Assembly (NCBI RefSeq): GCF_014083985.1
Contig: NZ_CP046907.1
Coordinates: 62,001 to 126,000, forward strand
Reading direction: 5' to 3'
DNA length: 64,000 bases
Source of the DNA: Streptomyces sp. SCUT-3
GTDB taxonomy: Bacteria; Actinomycetota; Actinomycetes; Streptomycetales; Streptomycetaceae
Part shown: positions 45,087-57,511 of the stretch, one piece after another
Layout: each line of letters starts with the position of its first letter
How positions within the stretch are numbered: position 1 is the stretch's first letter
Made by a program: the position numbers and the translations under genes
The notes under the pieces: model-generated
The model's database searches: none
Told to the model about the DNA's origin: nothing
What the model saw: only the letters and a program-made list of their open reading frames with translations

Positions 45087-47842
45087 TCATTCCGTCCGGG
45101 GGGCCGGCGTCACGTCCGTCCGGTTCCGGACCAGGGAGGGGATCCGGCGCACCAGGCGCGTCGCCACGGCGGCGCAGGCGATGCCCGCGGCGAGCGAGGC
45201 GAGCAGCGCCAGCAGCGCGGAACGGTCCGCGAGGTGGGGGTAGACCTGCCAGTGCACCAGATAGATGTACAGGGAGCTGCTCGCCAGGACCCCCGCGGCG
45301 CGGTTGAGCACCCCCAGGCTCGGCAGGCTCGGCACCCAGATCAGCAGGACGAGCCCGGCCACGACGACCGCCTCCCGCTGCGGCTGGCCGAAGAACCCCG
45401 GGACGGTGGCCAGGACCGCGGCGGTCACCAGCAGCCGCTGCCACGCGCTGCTCGCCTTCGCCGCCGCCCAGCCCAGCGCGAACAGCCAGAAGACGACGAC
45501 CGGCGTCAGGTGCGGGGCGCGCTGGTCGAAACCGGGTAGGTCGTAGCGGGTGACCAGGCCCAGTGCGGCGAGAGCCACGGGGAGGGCGAACGGGAACCGT
45601 CTCTCCGCCCGGTCCACCGCCGGGACGGCCAGGAGGGCGGTCACGACGACCAGGATGTGGACGACGGCCTCGACGAACCAGTAGTGCCAGTGCGTCCGGC
45701 CCTCGTAGGAGCCGAGGACCGTGTTGAGCAGGAAGACGTTCGCCACCTCGTACTTGTCGGTGACGAGCACCACCAGGGCGATCCAGACCGCGCTCGGCAC
45801 GGCGATGCGCACGACGCTGTTCACGGCGTGCCGGACCCGCTCGCGGCGCCCCGCCGGGGTCAGGTGGAAGCGGGCGAAGTTGAAGCCCGCGAGGCCCAGC
45901 AGCACGTGGGCGCCGCCCTGCACCAGGAACAGCGGTATGTGGGAGCCGACGACGAGGACGATGGCGACGGCGCGCAGCGCGACACCGGTCTCCAGGACGC
46001 GCCGCCGGGTCGCGGGCCGCCGCGCGGGCGCCTGCGGGTCGCCTGCTGCCCCCGGGGTTTCCGCCGTTCCCCGGCCGCCCGCCGCCCCCCGGCTGCCTGC
46101 CGGTTCCGGGCGCGGCGCCGGCTCGAGGTCGCGTATCGGCAGGGTGTGCCAGTCGGCGGGCAGGTGCCCCAGCGCCTCCTCCAGCCTCAGCGACATCTCC
46201 ACGTAGCACAGCGAGTCGCCGCCCAGGCCGACGAAGCTGCTGTCCTCGGTGACGTCGGTGCGGTCGAGGATCTCGGCGTAGAGCCGGCACAGCCCGGCCC
46301 GGTCGGCGGAAGCCCGCTCCCCCGGTTCCGGTTCCGGCCCCGGCCCCGGCCCCGGTTCCGGAGCAGGTTTCGCTCCCGGAGCCGGCGCGGGCGGCCGTGC
46401 TCCCCGGACGGCGCGGGGGCGCCTCCGTCCGCGGAGGCCAGCCGCCGCACGGCCCCGTAGTCGGGCTTGCCCGTGGGCAGCCGTGGCAGTTCGGGGAGGA
46501 GGTGGACGCGGACGGCCCGCCGGGGCAAACCGCACGCGTCCGCCACCGTCCGCCGGACCTGCTGGGCGTCCGCGTCGCCGGTGACGGCGACGAGGAGTTC
46601 CCCGTCGCCCCCGACGCAGTACGAGGTGATGCCGTGCCGTTCGAGCAGCACCTCGACCTGCTGCGGGTCGACGCGCAGGCCGAGGATCTTCGCGAACCGG
46701 CTGCGCCGTCCCACGATCTCGTACAGCCCGTCGGCCGCGCGGCGGGCGACGTCGCCGGTGCGCAGTTCCCGGACGGTGCGGCCCAGGCGCAGGTCGGCCG
46801 GGGTCTCGGCGTACCCCAGCATGACGTTGGGCCCCGTGTACACCAGCTCGCCCGTGCCGTCCTCGCCCGTGTCGCCCTCGCCGGGGCGGTCCGGCAGCGG
46901 CAGGAGGCGGAAGGAGCCCCCCGGCACGGGGACGCCGACGGCCTGCGGGCGGGACTCCGCCAGGTGCGGGGGCAGGTAGGCCATGCGCGCCGTGGCCTCC
47001 GTCTGGCCGTACATGACGAACAGGTCCCAGCCGTTGCGCCTGCCGGTGGCGGCGTACTCGGCCACGCGCTCCGGCGCCAGCCGGCCGCCGGCCTGGGTGA
47101 CGTAGCGCAGGTGCGGCAGGTCCATACCGGCGAAACCGATGCGGTCGAGCAGGTCGAAGGTGTACGGGACGGCGGCGAACGTGGAGCCCCGGGCGCGGCG
47201 GAACAGTTCCCAGAAGCAGCCGTCGGCCACCGACAGGTCGGTGAGGACCAGCCCCGCGCCGCGCAGCAGGTGGCTGTTGATGACGGAGAGCCCGTAGCAG
47301 TAGTGCATGGGCAGGGTGGTGGCAGCGCGGTCGCCATCGCGTATGCCCAGGTACTCGGCGATGGACTCGGCGTTCGCCTGGAGGTTCTCGTGCGACAGGC
47401 GGACGAGCTTCGGCGACCCCGTCGAACCGGAGGTGCTCAGCAGCAGTGCGAGGTCGGGGTGGAGGTCGTGCGCGGAGACCGGGCGCCGCTCGCGGACCTC
47501 CCACTCCCCGCCGGACGGGAGCACCACGACGTCGGGGTCGTAGGCGGCGGTCAGCGACCGCACCGCCTCGTCGTTGTCGCCCGGGACCAGCAGGACCGGG
47601 TGGCCGGCGGCCAGCGCCGCGAGGTAGACGACGAGGGCGTCGGCGGTGTTGGCGCCGGCGAGCAGCACCAGCCGCCGTTCCTCGCCGAGGCGTTGCGCCG
47701 TGGCCGCCACCCGCGCGGCGAGCTCCCGGTAGGAGGTCTCGCCGTCACGGGTGACGAGGGCCGTCCGGTCACCGTGGGCCGCCAGGGCGCGGGCGAACGG
47801 GACCGTCTTGGTTCTGGGGAGCAGGTCGGGCGGATATGTCAC
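45087..47842 (-). CDS. Adenylation - carrier - membrane acyltransferase fusion, one-base frameshift, iron-box promoter
   Basis: Repaired, 918 residues. Residues ~1-480 are an AMP-forming adenylation domain (LLSTSGSTGSPKLVRLS; YGQTEATARM; LRTGDVARR; LPTGKPDYG with the catalytic Lys). A carrier domain follows at ~510-590 with the phosphopantetheine serine in FVGLGGDSLCYVEMSL. Residues ~650-915 are a multi-pass acyltransferase-3-like membrane domain (~10 helices; GSHIPLFLVQGGAHVLLGLA, HWHYWFVEA, LYIYLVHWQ). The frame shifts at 46389-46391; one added C (minus strand) joins the linker. The GTG start lies at the transcription start implied by TACTAT, under an iron box. It probably activates an acid and hands it to a membrane acceptor. 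Confidence 0.85.
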
Positions 47843-47848
47843 CAGCGC

Positions 47849-47854
47849 ATAGTA
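47849..47854 (-). promoter_or_regulatory. -10 box of a leaderless transcript for the fusion gene
   Basis: TACTAT on the minus strand, with 6 nt to the GTG at 47842. The iron box overlaps it. Confidence 0.55.
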
Positions 47855-47870
47855 GGTAAGCCTTCCCTTA
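47852..47870 (-). promoter_or_regulatory. Iron box (DmdR1/IdeR-type)
   Basis: On the minus strand TAAGGGAAGGCTTACCTAC matches 14 of 19 positions of TTAGGTTAGGCTAACCTAA, the actinobacterial iron-regulator consensus. It overlaps the -10 box and lies 10 bp before the start codon, so bound regulator would block transcription when iron is plentiful. Confidence 0.65.
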
Positions 47871-48071
47871 TGAAGAAGTGAAAGTGTGCCGTCTCACCTT
47901 CGCGGACACCCCGGCCCCGCCGGCCGTCGGCGGAGCAGGGGCGGGGCCGGGGGCGAAGCCGGGACTGCGGAATCCGCCAACGGGCTTCCCGGTGGGGCAA
48001 GTCGGGCTCGGCCGGCCGGTGACCGGGCCCGCCGGACCGTCGGGGACGGCCCAGGGGGCGGCGGAAGTGGA

Positions 48072-48701
48072 TCAGGGGGCGGCGAGGGCGCCCCCGCCCG
48101 GGAGGGGCCCCGCGTCCGTCTCCACCGTGGTGGTGACCCGCACGAGGGCGGGCGAGCGCGGGACCGAGCCGAACCCGAACCGCACGGGGGGATCGACCGG
48201 GGCGAGCGGGCCGAGGTCGCTGCCGTCGAAAGCGGCGGCGACCCCGGTCACCGGCCTCAGGTCCCGGGCTCCGTACCACTCCCGCCGCCCTCCGCCCGCA
48301 CTCCCCCGGGTACGCACCCCGGGGAGCAGGCGGGCGGGGAGGTCCACCAGCGCCGCCCAGGCGGGGAGGGCGGCGAGCGGGCCGGGCACGGCGCGCAGCA
48401 GCAGCCCCAGCGGTCCGCGCCTGCCGACGGTGAAGCGCAGGTCCAGCGGGCCGGCCGCGACGGTCCAGACCGGGCCTGCCGCACCCACCACGACGGGGAC
48501 GGTCCGCACCCGGTCGAAGCGGTAGGTGGCCGCGACGAAGTCCCCGGTCTCCCGGGTCGGGGCGAGCAGGAGGCGCTCCCCGTCCGCGTGCTCGACCATC
48601 ACGTCGCTGAACGCCCCGAACGGCGACCGCGGCCAGTGCCCCAGCACCACCCTGGTGCCGGAGGCGGTCCCGATGCCGGCGATCCACCCGTCGAACCTCA
48701 T
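48072..48701 (-). CDS. Conserved hypothetical protein
   Basis: The 209-residue soluble protein opens MRFDGWIAGIGTASGTRVVL and has conserved-looking segments HWPRSPFGAFSDVMVE, LLLAPTRETGDFVAATY, LPGVRTRGSAGGGRREWYGA and FGFGSVPRSPALVRVTTTVE. I have seen such uncharacterised proteins in Streptomyces but know no function. No membrane segment. The ATG at 48701 was chosen because the frame before it is low-complexity. Confidence 0.8.
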   Translation of the reverse strand: MRFDGWIAGIGTASGTRVVLGHWPRSPFGAFSDVMVEHADGERLLLAPTRETGDFVAATYRFDRVRTVPVVVGAAGPVWTVAAGPLDLRFTVGRRGPLGLLLRAVPGPLAALPAWAALVDLPARLLPGVRTRGSAGGGRREWYGARDLRPVTGVAAAFDGSDLGPLAPVDPPVRFGFGSVPRSPALVRVTTTVETDAGPLPGGGALAAP

Positions 48702-48800
48702 CCGTGCGGCCCTCACGGTTCCAGGGTTCCCCGGACCGCGCGGAACAGGCAGGGCACGGAGCACGGCCGGCGACGGCTGCGCCCAGGAAGCCGCCGCGCG

Positions 48801-49007
48801 CTACAGCCGTGCAACCCGGCCGCGGCCCTTGTCCCGGTTCCGGCCGCGCCCGTGGCCGCGCCCGTGCCCCGGCTCGGCGTTCCCCCGCGCCGCCGCGCCG
48901 GCCGGCTCCACCGGGGGCGGCGGGGAGAACGGGTCCGTGACCGGTGCGGGCGCCGGTGCGGGCAGCGGCTCGGTGACGTCCGGGTCGGAGAACAGCGGCA
49001 GGGTCAT
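48801..49007 (-). CDS. Small proline-rich hypothetical protein
   Basis: 68 residues: MTLPLFSDPDVTEPLPAPAP, then a Pro-rich and a basic Gly/Arg/His-rich half (GHGRGHGRGRNRDKGRGR) that could bind nucleic acid. GAGAGGTG lies 5 nt before the ATG. Disordered throughout. Function unknown. Confidence 0.55.
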   Translation of the reverse strand: MTLPLFSDPDVTEPLPAPAPAPVTDPFSPPPPVEPAGAAARGNAEPGHGRGHGRGRNRDKGRGRVARL

Positions 49008-49217
49008 TCGAGCACCTCTCGGGTCTGCCGCGGCCGCCTCCCGGAGGGGGAGGCGGCCGCAGTCGTGGAACAGCGCGCGGCCGCGTCCCCGGGAGGGACG
49101 CGCCCGCACCGGCATGTGCCCTACCCCGAACGGCGCGGTTCACCGCGGTGAACCGCGCGGCGTCCGCGCGGCGTTGCCCCGCGCACTGCACGGCCGACAC
49201 CCGACGCCGGGAAACCT

Positions 49218-49230
49218 GACACAAGGTGTC
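49218..49230. promoter_or_regulatory. Short inverted repeat upstream of the PPOX-like gene
   Basis: GACAC-AAG-GTGTC, 25 bp before the ATG at 49255. Possible operator; short enough to be chance. Confidence 0.3.
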
Positions 49231-49254
49231 CGGTTTCCGCGGTTCCCTGGGGGC

Positions 49255-49779
49255 ATGGCAACGAACTGGTCGGAATTCCGCGCGGCGGAGCCCGTCTTCG
49301 CCCGAATCGTCGAGGAGCGGTTCCTGGGCCACCGGCACCACGTCCTCGCCACCCTGCGCAAGGACGGCTCCCCCCGGCTCACAGGACTGGAGGTGACCTT
49401 CCGCTCCGGCGAACTGTGGCTCGGCATGATGCAGGGCTCCCGCAAGGCCGGGGACCTGCGCCGCGACTCCCGCTTCGCGCTGCACGCGAATCCGGGCGGC
49501 GGCACCGGCATGGACGGCGGAGACGTGCGGGTCGCGGGACGCGCCGCCGAGGTGACCGACCCCGCGACGGTCGCCCGGTTCTCGCGGGAGGTCGGGCAGC
49601 CGGAGCCGTTCCACCTGTTCCGCGCCGAACTCGCGGAGGTGGTGCGCGTCTCGGTGGAGGGGGACGAACTGGTGGTGCAGGCGTGGCGCCCCGGCCGCGC
49701 CGTGCGCACCGTCCGCCGCGGCAGCGACGACGCCGTCCCCCGCGAAGAGGGCCGCGGCGAACCGGCCGGGCGCACCTGA
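49255..49779 (+). CDS. Pyridoxamine 5'-phosphate oxidase-like (split beta-barrel) protein
   Basis: The 174-residue protein has the split-barrel flavin-binding fold: FLGHRHHVLATLRKDGSPRL, GLEVTFRSGELWLGMMQGSR, KAGDLRRDSRFALHANP. This group includes F420- or FMN-dependent reductases as well as true pyridoxamine oxidases. The cofactor cannot be settled from sequence. The C-terminal ~35 residues are charged and probably disordered. It stands alone. Confidence 0.85.
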   Translation: MATNWSEFRAAEPVFARIVEERFLGHRHHVLATLRKDGSPRLTGLEVTFRSGELWLGMMQGSRKAGDLRRDSRFALHANPGGGTGMDGGDVRVAGRAAEVTDPATVARFSREVGQPEPFHLFRAELAEVVRVSVEGDELVVQAWRPGRAVRTVRRGSDDAVPREEGRGEPAGRT

Positions 49780-49964
49780 GGACGGGACAGGGCGGGCCGG
49801 GCTCCCCGAGGACGTACCCGCGTCCGTCCGCACGACGCCCGGCGATCCGCTCGTCCGGCCGGTGCGATTCGCACGCGGGCCGCCCAGGGCCGGTCGCGGT
49901 GCGAGCGGCCCGGGGCGGGAGGCGGTCACCGGCCGGTCACCGAAGGTCGCCGGCGGGCGCCGCG

Positions 49965-51011
49965 CTACGGACGGGGGCGGCGGGACGGGGCGGCGGCCCG
50001 CTCGGGGGCCTCGGACCCCGGCCGCCCGTCGCCGTCCTGCCGGTCGACGGGCTGCTGGTCGCCGTCCTGCCGGTCGCCGTCCTGCCCGCGGGTGGCGGCC
50101 AGGGACCAGACGATGGAGACGGTGATGGTGACGACGATGACGCCGAGGGTCACCGGAATGGGCAGCTTGCCGACGGGGGTCTCGGACAGGATCAGCTTCA
50201 CGCCGGCGAAGGCCAGCAGGACGGCCAGTCCGTAGTGCAGGTACTGGAAGCGCCGCAGCAGTCCGGCGAGGCAGAAGTACAGGCTGCGCAGGCCGAGGAC
50301 GGCGAAGGCGTTGGCGGTCCAGACGATGAAGGTGTTGGTGGTGATGGCCAGGACGGCGGCGACGGAGTCGACGGCGAAGACCAGGTCGGTCGCCTCGATC
50401 GCGATCAGGGCCACGAACAGCAGGGTCGCCGTCCGGCGTCCGTTGATCCGGACGAAGAACCTGTCCTTGTGGAACCGCGCGTCGGTCGGGACGATCCTCT
50501 TGACCAGGCGGACCACCGGGTTGCGGTCGGGGTGGACCTCCTCGTCCTTGGAGAAGGCCATCTTCCAGCCGGTCCAGATCAGGAACGCGCCGAACAGGTA
50601 GGCGGTCCAGAAGAACACCTGGAGCAGCTCGGCGCCGACGAAGATGAAGACGAGCCGGGCGGCCAGGGCGCCGAGCACGCCCCAGAAGAGCACCTTGTGC
50701 TGGTAGGCGGCGGGGACCGCGAAGTAGGAGAACACCAGGGCGAAGACGAAGACGTTGTCGATCGACAGCGCCTTCTCGATGAGGTAGCCGGCGTAGTAGG
50801 TGCCGGCCGCGTCCCCGCCCTGCCAGGCCAGCAGCACCAGGCCGAAGGCCAGCCCGGCGGCGATCCACAGCACGCTCCAGGCGGCGGCCTCGCGGAAGCC
50901 GATGACGTGGTTGTCGCGGTGGGCGAGGAGGTCGACGGCGAGCATGAGGGCGATGCCGACGGTCAGTGCGGCCCACACCCACAGCGGGACGGCGAAGGTC
51001 AGGTCTTCCAT
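49965..51011 (-). CDS. TerC family integral membrane protein
   Basis: The 348-residue protein has about nine membrane helices: LWVWAALTVGIALMLAVDLL, FVFALVFSYFAVPAAYQHKV, ATDLVFAVDSVAAVLAITTN and others. The paired acidic motifs (SIDNVFVFALV and ATDLVFAVDSV) are the TerC/Alx signature and probably bind or carry metal, often manganese or linked to protein folding at the membrane. The last ~40 residues are DGDRQ repeats in the cytoplasm. The ATG at 51011 has AAGGAG upstream. No manganese riboswitch was recognised in the 157-bp leader. Confidence 0.93.
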   Translation of the reverse strand: MEDLTFAVPLWVWAALTVGIALMLAVDLLAHRDNHVIGFREAAAWSVLWIAAGLAFGLVLLAWQGGDAAGTYYAGYLIEKALSIDNVFVFALVFSYFAVPAAYQHKVLFWGVLGALAARLVFIFVGAELLQVFFWTAYLFGAFLIWTGWKMAFSKDEEVHPDRNPVVRLVKRIVPTDARFHKDRFFVRINGRRTATLLFVALIAIEATDLVFAVDSVAAVLAITTNTFIVWTANAFAVLGLRSLYFCLAGLLRRFQYLHYGLAVLLAFAGVKLILSETPVGKLPIPVTLGVIVVTITVSIVWSLAATRGQDGDRQDGDQQPVDRQDGDGRPGSEAPERAAAPSRRPRP

Positions 51012-51168
51012 CGGGGCACGCTCCTTCTCCCGGGCGGACACGGGAGAGGAAATACGAAGAAACGGACGAATGCCCCCATCGTCACCCGTCCCACGGGGGG
51101 CGTCAACGGTTGGGCGAAGTTTTTTTCGTCAATTGCGGAGCGTGAAAAATGGTTCGTACGATGGGGCC

Positions 51169-51582
51169 ATGACGGCTCCCTCGTCCGCCCGCGGCAGCGA
51201 CCGGTGGACCTTCCTCACCAGCCACGCCCGCGTGCTGCTGCGCATCGCCCGCGAGCCGGACGTCCGGCTGCGCGACATCGCCGCAGGCGCGGGCATCACC
51301 GAACGCGCCGCACAGGCGATAGTGGCCGACCTCGAGGCGGCCGGATACCTCACCCGCACGCGCGTCGGCCGCCGCAACCACTACACCGTCGACCCCTCAG
51401 TCGGCCTGCGCCACCCCTCCGAGGCCGACCGCCCCGTGGGCGACCTCCTGCAGGCGTTCCTCCGCCGCGAGGACGCACCGCCCGAGGACGCACCGGTCGA
51501 GGGCGCACCGGTCGAGGACGTGCCCGCCGGGAGGATCCCTGCCGAGGCGGCACCGGCTCCCGGCGGGCGGACAAGCACGTGA
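51169..51582 (+). CDS. Winged-helix (MarR/ArsR-like) regulator with acidic repeat tail
   Basis: 137 residues. The winged helix is at ~15-80 (SHARVLLRIAREPDVRLRDI, AGITERAAQAIVADLEAAGY, LTRTRVGRRNHYTVD), a MarR/ArsR-type fold. From ~95 on it has repeated EDAP/VEGAP-like acidic units, a protein-level tandem repeat. Divergent from TerC, which it may control. A poly-T/AT-rich tract lies 15-60 bp upstream. Confidence 0.8.
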   Translation: MTAPSSARGSDRWTFLTSHARVLLRIAREPDVRLRDIAAGAGITERAAQAIVADLEAAGYLTRTRVGRRNHYTVDPSVGLRHPSEADRPVGDLLQAFLRREDAPPEDAPVEGAPVEDVPAGRIPAEAAPAPGGRTST

Positions 51583-51838
51583 AGCCCCGGACGGACGAAT
51601 TGCTCCTGGCCAACACCCCGCCCACCAGGAGCTTCACCTTTTACCGGGCACTCCTCGTACCGACGGGTCAACCAATCGGCCGGTCCAAAAAAGGATCATT
51701 CTCTTTTTGAGATCAAAGTTGCGGAAATTTTCAGCCAAAAATCAGCCGGAAACGTCCTGCCTGGTAATTCGCCGATACCTTAACGTTTCCTGCGCTCGGA
51801 AATTTCCGGAGCTTCGTGACCGAAGGGAACAAGATCCC

Positions 51839-52432
51839 ATGCGCACGAGAACAAAGATCAGCGTCATCCTGGCGGCCAGCGCCGTGGCCGCATTCGGGAT
51901 GGCAGGGCCGACCTCCGCGTCGACCGAACTCGAAAGCACGATCGCGGCTCAGGCACAAAAGGCAGGGTTGGACAAGAGTGAGCTGGCCGAACTGCAGCGG
52001 CAGATCGACAAGCAGATGGCCAAGACCCCCGGCGGGAAGCAGATCGGCGTCAACCAGGTCGCATGGCGCGGCGGCAAGGCCGTCATGACCTTCCCGTTGC
52101 CGGGCGAGAAGAAGGCCCGGGCTGTCGATGAACCCCTCGGCGCTCTCGGGACGCCGAACTGCAGCTACCTCTGGACGTGCCTCTACGAGCACTCCAACTT
52201 CGACGGGCGCCGCCTGACCTGGTCGGACTGCAACTTCGAGAATCTCGCCAACTGGGGCTTCAACGACCAGACCACGTCCTGGCACAACAACCAGAGCCGG
52301 GGCACGCAGACCCACGTCTACAACTGGACAGGGTCGTACTGGGCCCTGCTGTGGTCGTCCACCGCTCCGTCGTCCAGTTCCAACGTCGGCAGCGCAAACA
52401 ATGACAAGGCCGATGGAATCCGGGTGTGCTGA
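51839..52432 (+). CDS. Secreted peptidase inhibitor I36-like protein
   Basis: The 197-residue protein has a signal peptide (KISVILAASAVAAFGMAGPT) and a ~45-residue charged propeptide-like helix region. It then has a betagamma-crystallin-like domain: CSYLWTCLYEHSNFDGRRLT, NFENLANWGFNDQTTSWHNN and a final Cys. This is the I36 family of Streptomyces metalloprotease inhibitors. An AT-rich region precedes it and a hairpin terminator follows. Lower GC in its leader suggests a strong regulated promoter. Confidence 0.85.
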   Translation: MRTRTKISVILAASAVAAFGMAGPTSASTELESTIAAQAQKAGLDKSELAELQRQIDKQMAKTPGGKQIGVNQVAWRGGKAVMTFPLPGEKKARAVDEPLGALGTPNCSYLWTCLYEHSNFDGRRLTWSDCNFENLANWGFNDQTTSWHNNQSRGTQTHVYNWTGSYWALLWSSTAPSSSSNVGSANNDKADGIRVC

Positions 52433-52448
52433 TCAGCAGCGCCGGCCG

Positions 52449-52478
52449 TTCTCCCGGTCTGCCGAGTAACCGGGAGAA
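52449..52478 (+). terminator. Terminator of the I36-like gene
   Basis: Perfect 10-nt arms TTCTCCCGGT and ACCGGGAGAA with a 10-nt loop, 17 bp after the stop. Confidence 0.75.
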
Positions 52479-52569
52479 AGACACCAGCCGTTTCACCCCC
52501 CTTGCTTTGCGTGGTCCTTCACGCCGCAGCTTTTACTCGGAGGAACTCAACAGGTGAAAGGCACCGCGC

Positions 52570-52608
52570 CCCTCGGGGCCGCACCCGAACCGGGTGCGGC
52601 CCCGAGGG
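52570..52608. terminator. Second strong hairpin
   Basis: Perfect 18-bp stem (52570-52587 with 52591-52608; starts CCCTCGGGGCCGC) with loop AAC. It may back up the terminator 90 bp upstream. Confidence 0.65.
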
Positions 52609-52681
52609 CTGTAAAACACAGCCGGGGAGACCTGCGGAAGCCGAGCGGCAACGAAAGTGTTTCGCAGACGCATTGAGCCGT

Positions 52682-52900
52682 TTACAACTCGGCCCACCCG
52701 CCGGTGCAGGGGTCATCGGCTTTCAACAGGTCGACGGCCACCGAGCCCCGCATCGGCCCGGCCGAACCGTTCCCCAGCAGTTCTGCCCCGACTTCGCGGT
52801 CGAGGACCTGGAACAGGACCGAGTCCTGGCTGCTGGAGCCGGGCGCGGGCGAGGCGGGCCACCCGTCGGACGAGGACAGGCAGCGGGTCCTCGTAAACCC
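52682..52900 (-). CDS. Doubtful C-terminal protein fragment
   Basis: A minus-strand frame with good GC3 ends RCLSSSDGWPASPAPGSSSQ, DSVLFQVLDREVGAELLGNG, SVAVDLLKADDPCTGGWAEL. It looks like the end of a real protein, but its upstream part runs in the wrong frame through the protease gene and no start is convincing. It may be a degraded gene. Nothing else was seen in 52609-53034. Confidence 0.3.
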   Translation of the reverse strand, partial: GFTRTRCLSSSDGWPASPAPGSSSQDSVLFQVLDREVGAELLGNGSAGPMRGSVAVDLLKADDPCTGGWAEL

Positions 52901-53034
52901 GGCCGGGTGTCTCCCCCACCCGGCGAGTGACCGGCAGCTCCCGTCCGGTCCGCCGGCTGCCGTGATCGGTCCCGCCGGGACTTCCGGCAACCCCGGTTGC
53001 TCGTGTCCGGAACCCGTCCGGGAGCCCGCGGGGG

Positions 53035-53913
53035 TCAGTACAGGCTCACGCCGTACTTGGCGAGCGCCTCGGTGACGGGCTGGTAGAAGGTCGTGCCGCC
53101 GGTCCTGCAGTCGCCGCTGCCGCCGGAGGTGATGCCGAGCGCCTTGGTGCCGTCGTAGAGCGCGCCGCCGGAGTCCCCGGGTTCGGCGCAGACGTTCGTC
53201 TGGATCATGCCGCGGACGGTGCCGCCCCCGCTGTAGCGGACGGTGACGTCGAGCGCGGTGACGGTGCCGCCGTGCGTGCCGGTGGTCGATCCGGTGCGCT
53301 TGACGGACTCGCCCACGTAGGCGTCGGCGGCGGTGAAGCCGCCGGGGCGGCTGAGGGAGGTGTTGTCGTAGCGCACCAGGGCGTAGTCGTTGCCGGGGAA
53401 GCTGGATCCGGTGGTCGGGCCGACGAGCGTGCGCTGCCCGGAGTCGGCGTACCAGGTGTCGACCACGTTGCCGCAGTGCCCCGCGGTGAGGAAGTGGGGG
53501 ACGCCGCCCTTGACGACGTTGAAGCCGAGCGAGCAGCGGTATCCGTTGCCGTATATGGCGTCGCCCGCGGAGAGCAGCGGGGTGAAGACGCCGGGGGTCC
53601 GTTCCACCTCGATCGCCCCCGCGTCGGCCCCGGCCTCCTTCTCGATCCTGGCGATCTCGGCGCGGGAGACGGTGCTGTCCGCGGTCACGACGACCCGGCC
53701 CGCCTCCTCGTCCACGTGCCAGGCGATGCCTCCCACGCCGGCCCGCGTCACTGCGTCGTCCGCCCTGGCGAGCCGGGCCGCGGAGTGGTCCTGCTGGGAG
53801 GCCGCGGCGGCGCCGGGCACGGCGGCCGCGGCGATGCCCGCGACCGCGGCGAGGGCGAGCAGGCGGGTGCGCACGGTTCCGGCGTTCCGTGAAGTGGTGT
53901 GTCGGGTCGTCAC
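53035..53913 (-). CDS. Secreted S1 serine protease (streptogrisin/alpha-lytic type) with propeptide
   Basis: 292 residues. Signal peptide ([20 protein letters not shown]), propeptide ~35-110, then the mature protease. The catalytic triad is in [11 protein letters not shown] (His), [11 protein letters not shown] (Asp) and [12 protein letters not shown] (Ser). Disulfide cysteines are in place. The GTG at 53913 follows AGGAGGAGACC, which decides the start over an upstream ATG. It likely degrades external protein. It lies beside a secreted inhibitor-like gene (51839), a common pairing in Streptomyces exoproteomes. Confidence 0.93.
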   Translation of the reverse strand: MTTRHTTSRNAGTVRTRLLALAAVAGIAAAAVPGAAAASQQDHSAARLARADDAVTRAGVGGIAWHVDEEAGRVVVTADSTVSRAEIARIEKEAGADAGAIEVERTPGVFTPLLSAGDAIYGNGYRCSLGFNVVKGGVPHFLTAGHCGNVVDTWYADSGQRTLVGPTTGSSFPGNDYALVRYDNTSLSRPGGFTAADAYVGESVKRTGSTTGTHGGTVTALDVTVRYSGGGTVRGMIQTNVCAEPGDSGGALYDGTKALGITSGGSGDCRTGGTTFYQPVTEALAKYGVSLY

Positions 53914-54099
53914 CGGTCTCCTCCTGGGGGCGGGGCCTCCCACGGGTGACGGCTCGTCGGGTGCCGGGTCGGGGCACACGCGGTCCGTCCCACCGCAGGG
54001 GACCACAAATGGCGTGTCCCTGACATTTCAATGACGAGTATCGGCCACCCGCACGGCCGCCACAAGAGCGCCTGCAACAAGGGCCCTTCTCGTAGGACT

Positions 54100-54144
54100 C
54101 CTTCCGGCAGGATCCCTTCCGGCAGGAGCCCTTCCGGCAAAGGC
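54100..54144. repeat. 15-bp tandem repeat, 3 copies
   Basis: Units CCTTCCGGCAGGATC, CCTTCCGGCAGGAGC, CCTTCCGGCAAAGGC, in the gap between the divergent protease and stress-protein genes. Confidence 0.8.
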
Positions 54145-54403
54145 CCCGGCGGAGCCGGAGACGGCCGGGAAGCCCTGCCCCCGGCCGCCGCGCACATCCC
54201 TGACCGGACGTCGGCTCCCCGACGGGACTCCATCTTCTCGACGGGGCGTCAGGGACGGTCGGCCCGCCCGGCAGGGGCCGGGGGCGCTCGGCCCGGTGGG
54301 CCGGTCGGCCCCCGGAGGGGACCTGCGGCCCCTCCTGCCAGGAGCCCGCGGACGCCAGGCTGGGGGCGTCAGGCCCCGTCGCCCGCCTCAGGAGGTACCC
54401 ACC
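54145..54403. other. Upstream region of the universal stress gene
   Basis: No gene. It includes the inverted repeat GGGCC-GGTC-GGCCC at 54298-54311, a possible site for a response regulator of the DosR/OsdR kind, by analogy only. Confidence 0.35.
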
Positions 54404-57455
<3,052 letters not shown>

Positions 57456-57498
57456 GATCCGCCCGGTACGGCCCGTACACCCGGCTGCGGGCCGTACC

Positions 57499-57504
57499 TA
57501 GGAT
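57499..57504 (+). promoter_or_regulatory. -10 box, leaderless padR transcript
   Basis: TAGGAT, then 7 nt to the ATG at 57512. It allows the regulator to be made separately from the upstream reductase. Confidence 0.5.
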
Positions 57505-57511
57505 GTGGCGC

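Noticed and set aside
47839-50982. 1047-codon minus-strand frame
   Set aside because: Composition-driven run over TerC, PPOX-like and hypothetical genes in the wrong frame; no domain recognised.
54298-54311. DosR/OsdR box before the universal stress gene
   Set aside because: GGGCC-GGTC-GGCCC is an inverted repeat but a poor match to known DosR boxes, so it is only noted.
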